Program-made: the position numbers and the translations under genes
The notes under the pieces: generated by a model
The model's database searches: none
What the model was told of the DNA's origin: nothing
Seen by the model: only the letters and a program-made list of their open reading frames with translations
NCBI RefSeq assembly: GCF_002900365.1
Contig: NZ_CP025981.1
Location: 1-64,000 of the forward strand
DNA length: 64,000 nucleotides
Reading direction: 5' to 3'
Source of the DNA: Escherichia marmotae
GTDB lineage: Bacteria; Pseudomonadota; Gammaproteobacteria; Enterobacterales; Enterobacteriaceae
In this document: in pieces, positions 56,889-64,000 of the stretch
Position numbering within the stretch: position 1 is the stretch's first letter
Layout of the letters: each line of letters starts with the position of its first letter

Positions 56889-57668
56889 TTAACGTATTCT
56901 TTGTGTGATTATTTTTTTTGGCGTTTCACCATAATGTTCTTTAAAGAGTTTAATGAAATATGAAACAGAACCATACCCCACCTGACGAGAAATAGTGGTT
57001 ATATTTTTATCTGTGGTTAATAATAACTCAAGTGCATGATTCATTCGAGTTTCCAGAAGGATTTGAGTAAATTTTTTGTTCTCTGCGCTCAGTCTTTTCC
57101 GCAATGTAACATTGCTGATATACATTAACTCACTAATATGTTCCAACTTCCATTGCTTTGATACGTTTTCAGATATTATATTTTGTACCTTTTTTGATGT
57201 TGTTGGTTTGGACAATGATTTTATTGTTGAAAGGATGTCATAGCCAAAGCTAATTAATATCGATGCAAGCTTCAGGCTATATGCGAGATACTCAACGCTG
57301 TCATCATCATTTTTGAAATGACTATTCTTGATGGATTTAAATATGACATCGCTATCATGAGATATATTTTCTTTGATTAATATACTTTTACCTTTCTCTT
57401 TTAACATTGGCCTTCCAATGCTAATATTCTCCCCTAATAACCAGGAGTTTTTTTTAAACCATTCATCGCTTATGGTGATGAATTCAGGAATACATCCATT
57501 AGTACCTTTAAAGCTAATGCTTTGACCTTTTACAAGAAAACAAAAGGAATTTTTGGGAATTGATATTCTTTTTTCATCAATAAAAATCGTTATCTCACAA
57601 AAAGAGTTTTTTATTAATGTGCTATTGTTTAATTTGATATTTTTTAGCCAAAAAACATTTCTTTCCAT
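56889..57668 (-). CDS. AraC-family regulator (PerA/GadX-like)
   Basis: A 259-residue regulator with an N-terminal cupin-like part (SFCEITIFIDEKRISIPKNS) and a C-terminal AraC domain (about 160-255): WKLEHISELMYISNVTLRKR and YGSVSYFIKLFKEHYGETPKK. The domain arrangement and LRKRLSAE motif are those of the virulence regulators PerA, Rns, AppY and GadX. It is distinct from the VirF-like gene 1 kb away and encoded on the other strand. ATG 57668 follows an AAAGAAATG context with a weak ribosome site. The long AT-rich upstream region (57669-58470) likely holds its promoter. Targets unknown. Confidence 0.85.
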   Translation of the reverse strand: MERNVFWLKNIKLNNSTLIKNSFCEITIFIDEKRISIPKNSFCFLVKGQSISFKGTNGCIPEFITISDEWFKKNSWLLGENISIGRPMLKEKGKSILIKENISHDSDVIFKSIKNSHFKNDDDSVEYLAYSLKLASILISFGYDILSTIKSLSKPTTSKKVQNIISENVSKQWKLEHISELMYISNVTLRKRLSAENKKFTQILLETRMNHALELLLTTDKNITTISRQVGYGSVSYFIKLFKEHYGETPKKIITQRIR

Positions 57669-58477
57669 AAAGCAATCCAGCGTTAATTATTCATTGTTAT
57701 CAATTAATAATGCCTAATGCGATAATTTAAGCAATAGGTACTTAGTGTAAAGGTAAAAAATTAACAAAAAACTACCTTTAAATAGCATTTCTTATCGTGA
57801 ACAGAAGTATTATTAATTTGTGCATTTACATTATATGCTTTGCGCAATAAAAATAAATGAATCGTAAACGCCAGGCGTAAAATGATAAATAAATGATTGT
57901 TTTAGGTGCTTGTTTACATTCGATAATAAGGGCTGACACCAGCCAGACACGTAATTTCCTGTTGCGTTACCATATCACGTTGAAAAGTATTGAGGTGTTT
58001 TTAGTGATTTTTTAAAGAATGATAACAGATATAAAGACCTGGGTATTCCAATTGTTCAGTTTAAGAATTCTTCAATTTCTTTAATCTTTTCTAAGGTGTA
58101 AAAGGGGGAGGGTGGATACGGATATTCTTTATTCACCTAATCAGATTAGGCCAATCCGATTACTACTTACGTAGTAAGATATAAACTTTGGTGCGCCCCT
58201 TAAGGCTATAATCAATACAGAGGGGGTTTAGGTCATCTCAAATTTCAGATGGCTATTTTAAAGGATAGGGGGAAGCAAATTGGGTACGTTTGAATGCAGT
58301 CATTATCATATTCTTCGGATATAATTCAGTAATTTGTTAACGCTATTCAGGACTGGTCAATAATATTGAACAGTCTGTCCCCCCCCAGCTTTCCACAAAG
58401 TACCGGAAAATAATAAGGTATGAAATACGCAAGCAAAATTGACTGTATCCCATTAAGGAGAAATGCATTTTTATTCT
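57669..58477. other. AT-rich intergenic region between AraC gene and ospC relic
   Basis: About 800 bases with no coding frame. Contains short palindromes such as TACTTACGTAGTA (58166-58178) and the T-rich promoter side of the AraC gene. No RNA gene recognised. Confidence 0.4.
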
Positions 58478-59922
58478 TTATTCAATTTTTTTCGATGCTG
58501 CTCCATATTTTAACAATAACTCAATCATTTCTATATTATTGTATTTCACAGCATTGTCCAGCATGGTTTCCCCTCTGTTTACTTTTTTGAATTTGTTGTT
58601 GACATCGACCAGTTTCTGATTGATAAATTACTCTAATATTTTATGACTGGCATTCTTTCTACTAAGTAAGTACTCAATATCATACATGTCATAATACATA
58701 TTTTTCCCCATTTTATCCATTTCGACGATATCTTCTTTTGAAAAATTAAATTTAGATAATATATAAAAGGCGATATCGTCTTTTGCATGAGCAATAGAGA
58801 AAATAAGAGCGTAACAAGCCATTTTCTTATCGGTCACCTGAAGATTAATCTCTTCATAATTAGATGCTTAAATAGCCTCTTCTAAAGATATTTTTCTAAG
58901 TTTGATTTTTATGAAATTATCTGTGCTTAGCATTCTTGGTATATGATATTCTGGCTGAAAAACAAAGTTTATGACTCTATCTAGGCTTACAGGATCAATA
59001 TTTTTGCTATAGCAAAAATCCTTGAATCGTTGATCTTTGCTTTTTCTCAAAGAAATCAATCAGATGCAACCCAATTCCGAGCCGCATATCCTTAGTGCTA
59101 AATATTGGTACATCTGCCTTTCCATTATTACCGTGTACATATCGCCTCACCTCATTCACAACTTCTTTAAAATTATCTGAAAAAAATGATATATGTTCGT
59201 GGTGAAAAGAATGTGGGATGATATTATCAAAATGATCGGTTAATGTCATATATCCATATGGGGATTCATGATCAATTATATATGCATTAGCGCCAAAATC
59301 TACAGCATGATGTGTTTTATTAAGAGGGAGCTTTTCTTTATGATTAGAAATTTCCACGCCAAAAAAACAAAGTCATGATTAGCTATTTTTTTATATCATC
59401 AGAAAATGTATTTTTATGAGTACATATGTTTTCTGACTGAATTTTATTTAGGGATTTGATAGTGAGAGTTTTATTTGATAGGTTGGAGTTAGTTTGATGC
59501 CTGAAGTTAAATTCACTATTTATAATGGTAGAGAGTAAATGACACTCATCCGAAGAAAGAGGATGAAGTTTTTCTATTATTTCAGAAATATAATGTTTGG
59601 AAACCATATCAAGGTGGTTAATTGATTGAAATGATGACCTGGCCCCTAAAGGTGCATCAATTGCAAGGTTTAAATATTTAAAATTTTCTCCTTGAGAGAA
59701 CATTTTGCTATAACTTTGTGCAGCTATTGATTTTTTCAAAAATTTTATTATAGTATTGGCGCTTTTGTGCAGATGTTTATCATCTATACTGGAAGGAGAT
59801 TGTTTTACTGATGAGATTTTTTGAGGAAATATTTCTGTTTCGTTATTAGAATTTATTTCTTTATCAATTGGATTAATGTTGCTTTTGATATCATAATGAC
59901 TTAATATTTTAGGAGTTTTCAT
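58478..59922 (-). pseudogene. ospC: ospC-family effector pseudogene
   Basis: Almost full-length OspC homologue (Shigella type III effectors that ADP-riboxanate caspases and have C-terminal ankyrin repeats). Recognisable blocks: KSIAAQSYSKMFSQGENFK and LSSDECHLLSTIINSEFNF (59922-59383); THHAVDFGANAYIIDHESPY and DVPIFSTKDMRLGIGLHLID (59357-59050); YHIPRMLSTDNF (to 58868); VTDKKMACYAL (58837 on); and the ankyrin end DVNNKFKKVN. The frame is broken in runs of A or T near 59388, 59362 and 59050. In-frame TAA codons stand at about 58866 and 58630. The homopolymer breaks might be sequencing errors, but the two nonsense codons are not of that kind, so the gene is dead. Confidence 0.9.
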
Positions 59923-60144
59923 AAAACCTTCCTTATTATGTGAGTTTAGATTTCTTTAGTGCTGTGTCAAAATGGTTGAGTTATAGTCTATAACTCGCTT
60001 ATCGGTGATAATCATGCCCCGCGTTGCTGTTACTATTGCTTGCATTTACTTAGTCTTATGAATCGCGAAAATAATTAACCAATGTCAACAATTCACTATA
60101 AGTGGTATAAACGTCAGCTGACGTAATATATATTTTTCATGGCA
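59923..60144. other. Spacer between ospC relic and OspD-like gene
   Basis: AT-rich and without a gene. No MxiE box is seen. Confidence 0.35.
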
Positions 60145-60924
60145 TCAAAAGATGCTCAATTTGTTAATAATGTTAGCAAAATATAACCTTTGATGCTCTT
60201 CCATTGTGTTTGTCATTTGTATTGGATCGATATTGATATTTTTACATATGTCGTAATATGCCAACATCGCCTCTATATTTCCTCTCCCGGCAGCAAAAAA
60301 TAATCCTGAAATACCTTCTCTATTATTTGTTTTCAACATTTCAATGGCCATCTCTTGCGATAAATTTAAATATTTGAGAATACTTCCATAAGCACGTATT
60401 GCATCAGCATACCCGTCATGAAGGGCATAAAACAATCCTGGGGTTGCATTGTTGATGTTTGGGAGTAATAACTCTGAAATTTTTCCCTGTGGTAATCCTG
60501 ATACTACAAGCAACCTTTCATAAGTTCGAATAGCCTCACAATGTCCACCTCGTAGCGCCATTGAAAGACCAGGTATTCCGTCAGAATTTCTTGCTGTCAA
60601 TAAATCTTCAATTTTTGAAAGAGGAAAAAAATTTGTTCTAAATTTTTCTATTATAGTAAGAAGAACGTCAGTTTCACCACACAGAAGAGCCTTGTGAATA
60701 ACTTCAGGAGATATTGTCTGTGAAATATATGAGGGAGGGGTTTTATGTATACGTACACTCCCTTTTTCTTTGTTGGGTGTGGTAATATTGGCTGGGGTTT
60801 GGGTATTTGAAACATCAGAAATACGGTTATTAATTTTAGTGTGTTTATCTGAGACGTTATTTTTCTCGTGAAGGCTTGTAAGTTTATTGTTTAAATTTAA
60901 TGAAGATGTATTGTTCGTGCGCAT
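60145..60924 (-). CDS. OspD/ShET2-like ankyrin-repeat effector candidate
   Basis: A 259-residue protein. The Ser/Thr/Asn-rich N-terminus (residues 1-65) fits a type III secretion signal. It is followed by about five helical repeats of roughly 37 residues with an ankyrin-like pattern: LLTARNSDGIPGLSMALRGG, LLPNINNATPGLFYALHDGY, MLKTNNREGISGLFFAAGRG, each followed by an EAI-type helix. The GIPGLxxAL-GG/HxEA-I signature resembles the repeats in OspD1, OspD2 and ShET2 (OspD3) as I remember them. It lacks the N-terminal cysteine-protease part of ShET2 and is near OspD1 in size. No catalytic motif is seen, so it may be a binding protein. It lies between the ospC relic and a probable papain-like effector. 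Orthology is moderate confidence. Confidence 0.65.
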   Translation of the reverse strand: MRTNNTSSLNLNNKLTSLHEKNNVSDKHTKINNRISDVSNTQTPANITTPNKEKGSVRIHKTPPSYISQTISPEVIHKALLCGETDVLLTIIEKFRTNFFPLSKIEDLLTARNSDGIPGLSMALRGGHCEAIRTYERLLVVSGLPQGKISELLLPNINNATPGLFYALHDGYADAIRAYGSILKYLNLSQEMAIEMLKTNNREGISGLFFAAGRGNIEAMLAYYDICKNINIDPIQMTNTMEEHQRLYFANIINKLSIF

Positions 60925-61525
60925 AGAATGATTTCTTTTTGACTTAGTCCAAGGTATGGTTATTTTATATGAAATAAAGTGCGCTTATAAAGCGCTGGGG
61001 GTTCTATTTATAAGTAAAGTGATGCTATGGTCAACATAAAAATATACAATAATATACTTAATTGTTAAACAGACTGAGCTAATAATTATAACATAAAATC
61101 CAGTTAAGTTTTATTAGGTCTAATACGGCGTATGGTTTTCACTCTGAAATCCCCTGGAGGCAATTGCGGTTTCGCTTACCCGGGCTGCGTAGAAATGACT
61201 GGATTCAAACAGAATGCAGCAAGCTCAGTCATAAAATGTTCACGATAAATTCTGTATTGTTATCCCGTATTGTTTTTCATGCTTTCATTTTTAATATCAT
61301 TTTGCTGATGAAATGTAGATTTGTATTTAGGATAGAAAAGGTTGAGGGGAAATGTAATCCTTACCTCGAGATAGACCTTCACATCAACAACATGGTGGAT
61401 TGCTATATTTGGTTATCGGGGGGGGGGCATTGATCTTAATATGTAAATATAAATTGTCATTTATATAATGGCATTGACTATTATTTATGATTTTTCTGTC
61501 AATGGGGTAGTCTCTGGCATAAATA
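60925..61525. other. Divergent intergenic region in the effector island
   Basis: Upstream region of two divergent genes, AT-rich. A G8 run occurs near 61421. No convincing MxiE box: the best candidate (61267-61283) misses five positions and lacks a spaced -10. The frame at 61164-61433 has no protein features. Confidence 0.4.
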
Positions 61526-62212
61526 ATGATAGTGACAGAAAATGAGAAAGGAAAGATGATTCAAGGTACAAGTAAAATAGTAACAACAAACTACCGGTCG
61601 AACACTGAAATAAGTATAAAAGAGGAAATATATGATAATTACCTAAAAAACAGAGGCTCTGCTGATATAGAAAGAGCATACAAAAGTTTATATATTTCAG
61701 ATGTTTGTAAGTTTTTTAATAATAAAGAAATTAATTTGTCTGGGTTGAGGAGATTAGCAAGGTTTACCAATTCAGCACAATTTCATTACTCAGGAAATTG
61801 TGTTTTACTGGCAGCTTGCTTCCATTACAATATAAAAAACGGTGGCTATTTTTTGTCCGCAAAAAACATATCAAACCCATTTTCAGGTCTGGATTCTATA
61901 TGCGTTGATACATTAATTTTTGGAAAATCCTTGAATGAGTCATACAGTCTTGGCTCATTTTATGAATTAAAAAACTATATTGTTAATTGTTATTTGAATA
62001 CAGGCAATATCTCATTTATTATACATGCAGAGGGTACTATCTTGGGAGGGAGAATGGATACTGCTCATGATTTTAATGCAGTTATTGTTAATACAGATGG
62101 GAATATTAGGGTTGTGTTTGTCGACTCATGGAAAACAGTGCATAAAGTTAAATCAGAAACACAAATGGAGAACAGTATTCATCGTAATACATATTTTTAT
62201 GTAAGATATTAA
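61526..62212 (+). CDS. Papain-like cysteine-protease/deamidase-fold effector candidate
   Basis: 228 residues from ATG 61526, or 218 from ATG 61556; the latter has AAAGGAAAG in front and may be the true start. I do not recognise a named homologue. It shows a papain-type order of residues: Cys92 in QFHYSGNCVLLAACFHY with a preceding Gln85, His181 in TAHDFNAVIV, and Asp200 in VVFVDSWKT. The His and Asp sit on neighbouring strands, as in bacterial papain-fold toxins and in effectors such as OspI (a glutamine deamidase) and IpaJ (a protease), but overall sequence similarity to those is not apparent. The N-terminus is Ser/Thr/Asn-rich without a signal peptide. It is AT-rich and sits between an OspD-like and an OspF-like gene, so a type III effector is the best guess. 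Activity is inferred. Confidence 0.6.
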   Translation: MIVTENEKGKMIQGTSKIVTTNYRSNTEISIKEEIYDNYLKNRGSADIERAYKSLYISDVCKFFNNKEINLSGLRRLARFTNSAQFHYSGNCVLLAACFHYNIKNGGYFLSAKNISNPFSGLDSICVDTLIFGKSLNESYSLGSFYELKNYIVNCYLNTGNISFIIHAEGTILGGRMDTAHDFNAVIVNTDGNIRVVFVDSWKTVHKVKSETQMENSIHRNTYFYVRY

Positions 62213-62645
62213 AGTAAATATAAGTTTAATTAAGTGATAAGTCCATTAAATGGATGTTAATCTATTTCTGCAAGATAATATTATATAGTAGGCACCTAAC
62301 GTCACTATAACTTCACAATCATAAGAGTTGTTTTGTGTGGCATTAACTTGTAAGGTTACGATGTTTTTTTAGGGAATCACCGTTCTGTTTTCCAAAGTAA
62401 ACATGTTCTGCCAAAAGTGTATTAATGTTAGTTTCAGATATTTATCACACAATACTATTAGATTGAATTCTGAGAGGAAAAATCAAACAGTTATTTCATT
62501 GTCAGGATGGGAGGAGTACAAACCCAAAAATAACAGTCACGGATAATTGTTATTTTTCTCTTTGTCAATAAACAAAATCTTCAACAACTTATATTTATTA
62601 AAATCTCTACTATGAGAATCATATTCTACAGAAAGAGGAAATGAT
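62213..62645. other. Intergenic region upstream of the OspF-like gene
   Basis: AT-rich and without a gene. No MxiE box is recognised. A GAAAGAGGAAATG ribosome site leads into the next gene. Confidence 0.4.
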
Positions 62646-63365
62646 ATGCCTATAAAAAAACCAGCATTGAAATTAATAATTCAAGATGTTTCGATGAATT
62701 ATCATAAAAACACATCTTCTCATAATAATATGTATTGCAGTAATAATATAGGTGATGTTTTGCATGAAATAAAAAAATTCCCGCAATTATTTTTTGTTGA
62801 GGCTGTTGATATTATAAACTATAAGCAAATGCAACAAAGCGGCTTCGCTACTTTAACTAATGGTTTTATCATAAATAATAATGGCAATGATGTTTTTATG
62901 CATGCTCGTCGAGAATATCCTGAATATAATGGAGATTATGTTGGCGATAAGATCCACATCAACATACATCAAAATTATGTGAAAGAGGCCTTTAATCTAT
63001 TATCGGGATTGCTATTCTCACAAAATAGCCCTGTTGATAAATGGAAGGTGACTGATATTGATGCCATCTCATCAGAGTCACGAGTTTCAGTTGGTGCTCA
63101 GTTTACATTATATATGAAACCAGAAAACATGGAAAATAACTATACTCCTATACAATTACATAAAATAAGATGTTTCTTGAGTGAGATAGAAAATAGGTTA
63201 AAGCAGGAGAATATACCAGTAGGTCAACAACCAAAATCAGATATAAAATATGCCGAATGGGTATATATTAGTTACAGGAACGAATTCAAAAGCGATCGAG
63301 AAGGAAGTGAAGAACAGGATGAAAAACTTAAAGATGAAGCATTTTTTAGATTAATAACAGAGTAA
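62646..63365 (+). CDS. Divergent OspF/SpvC phosphothreonine lyase
   Basis: A 239-residue protein, the same length as OspF. The N-terminal MPIKKPALKLII matches the KKPxLxL MAP-kinase docking motif of OspF/SpvC. Every catalytic residue known from SpvC is in register: Lys102 and His104 (GDKIHINI), Lys134 (SPVDKWKVTD), Arg146 (ESRVSVGAQFTLY), Arg211 and Arg218 (YRNEFKSDREGS). Such enzymes remove phosphate irreversibly from pThr of ERK, p38 or JNK by beta-elimination in the host nucleus, damping inflammation. The rest of the sequence differs widely from both OspF and SpvC, particularly residues 12-60 and 155-205, so this is a third branch, not an allele. The ribosome site GAGGAAATG fits ATG 62646. 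The frame is intact. Confidence 0.92.
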   Translation: MPIKKPALKLIIQDVSMNYHKNTSSHNNMYCSNNIGDVLHEIKKFPQLFFVEAVDIINYKQMQQSGFATLTNGFIINNNGNDVFMHARREYPEYNGDYVGDKIHINIHQNYVKEAFNLLSGLLFSQNSPVDKWKVTDIDAISSESRVSVGAQFTLYMKPENMENNYTPIQLHKIRCFLSEIENRLKQENIPVGQQPKSDIKYAEWVYISYRNEFKSDREGSEEQDEKLKDEAFFRLITE

Positions 63366-63691
63366 TTATATACTTAAGGTTTGTGTAATTTAAAAGATGG
63401 TGAAATTATACGACTATTTGTTCTTGGGAGATATGTCTTGTTAGTAGGCCATGTGTTTTTAGATGAATGGTCAGATGATTATTTATGAATTTCAACAGAG
63501 TGTGAAAAGCCGATGGTCTGCGGTCTTGGGTTTTGATTTTGTTTCTCAGTGTCTCTATATACAGTGTAAAGTGCCTGGAAATCGGATGCTTCGTTTCAGA
63601 AGCTTAGAAAGGGTGTGCAACATATCATAACAATTTCATTAATTTATGCTCTCAAGGGCTCTGGAGGTATAAATCTGTTTAAATCGAAAAA
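63366..63691. other. Intergenic region
   Basis: No gene or structure recognised. The sequence downstream of the OspF-like gene leads to the MxiE-type promoter at 63692. Confidence 0.4.
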
Positions 63692-63733
63692 GTATCGTTT
63701 CCTGATATAGGTCAGGCTCCTTTATTTTATAAT
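63692..63733 (+). promoter_or_regulatory. MxiE-type promoter near the window end
   Basis: GTATCGTTTCCTGATAT (63692-63708) matches the MxiE box at 12 of 16 fixed positions, with the first nine exact. A TATAAT at 63728-63733 follows after 19 bases, the same spacing as at the other two boxes. It reads toward a small frame truncated by IS3. Confidence 0.65.
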
Positions 63734-63751
63734 AGGACATGAATTCAGAAC

Positions 63752-63953
63752 ATGAGGATCGAATATGCTCAACCGTGTTTATCATTAAATAATAAGGCCA
63801 GCCACCTCCCGGAAAATATCCGGCTCAGTATTATTATCCACAACCATCACGACTGATGGATCTTTAGTCTTTAACATAAAGATGAACCTGCATGAGTTAC
63901 AAATAACCACAGGCCACAGAACAGGGAGCCTTAAATTTACTGCAACAGAAATG
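63752..63953 (+). pseudogene. Start of a probable MxiE-driven gene, frameshifted and cut by IS3
   Basis: ATG 63752, 19 bases after the TATAAT, opens 34 codons (MRIEYAQPCLSLNNKASHLP, then IRLSIIIHNHHD). The frame then stops at 63854. An adjacent frame continues from about 63852 as DGSLVFNIKMNLHELQITTG and ends at the IS3 border. I cannot assign it; it may be the N-terminal end of an effector gene with one indel. Confidence 0.4.
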
Positions 63954-64000
63954 TGATCTTACCCACCAATAGTGGACACAGGACTAAGTGAGTAAACTCT
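63954..64000 (+). mobile_element. IS3 left end (runs out of the window)
   Basis: TGATCTTACCCACCAATAGT through TGAGTAAACTCT is identical to the first 47 bases of the complete IS3 ending at 54557. The element continues beyond base 64000. Confidence 0.9.

Noticed and set aside
61267..61283. MxiE box before the papain-like gene
   Set aside because: Five mismatches and no spaced -10 element.

Overview
The window reads as one end of a large, IS-riddled virulence plasmid of the Shigella / enteroinvasive E. coli (pINV) type. It opens exactly at a RepFIB repA start codon. It carries four ipaH loci, relatives of the effectors OspC, OspD and OspF, a GmvAT-like toxin-antitoxin pair, boxes for the type III regulator MxiE, and dense IS911, IS4, IS3, IS66, IS256, IS630, IS1, IS21 and IS481 sequence. 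The core ipa-mxi-spa cluster, icsA and a canonical virF are not in the window. Several effector alleles look diverged from the Shigella flexneri proteins I remember, so an atypical invasive Escherichia lineage is possible (inference).

Layout. 0-5 kb: RepFIB repA, iterons, a tyrosine recombinase, a decayed leucine-rich-repeat gene and phd-doc. 5-10 kb: a decayed IS911, an autotransporter broken at both ends, and an IS256-family element. 10-15 kb: two ipaH genes, one unusually long. 15-21 kb: a Rob-like AraC regulator, a truncated IS21-family element that cut a relE-type toxin after eight codons, its orphan antitoxin, a parM-like relic and a second tyrosine recombinase. 21-31 kb: an IS66-family element, an orphan RepFIIA oriR relic, the GNAT toxin-antitoxin pair, IS4, a second IS66 copy, IS3/IS66 fragments and a truncated effector-like gene behind a perfect MxiE box. 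31-40 kb: IS relics, a DsbA paralogue (CPPC), a LuxR-like gene and a 1645-residue invasin/intimin-like adhesin. 40-50 kb: IS481-, IS256- and IS4-type elements, a third ipaH and a third IS66 copy. 50-58 kb: a frameshifted ipaH, a complete IS3 and two AraC-type regulators, one resembling VirF. 58-64 kb: an AT-rich effector island with an ospC pseudogene, an OspD-like ankyrin protein, a papain-fold candidate, a divergent OspF/SpvC lyase, an orphan MxiE promoter and the start of another IS3.

How it fits together. The effector genes (ipaH, osp) would be injected by a type III system encoded elsewhere and partly driven by MxiE: two boxes, plus a weaker third, each sit 19 bp before a TATAAT. The VirF-like regulators may tie them to the plasmid virulence cascade. 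RepFIB, phd-doc and gmvAT serve replication and maintenance. IS recombination has reshaped the rest. A 17-kb inversion between two IS66 copies is recorded by a split 8-bp target duplication, and a 33-kb-spaced direct repeat carries IS256 plus an ipaH 3' end.
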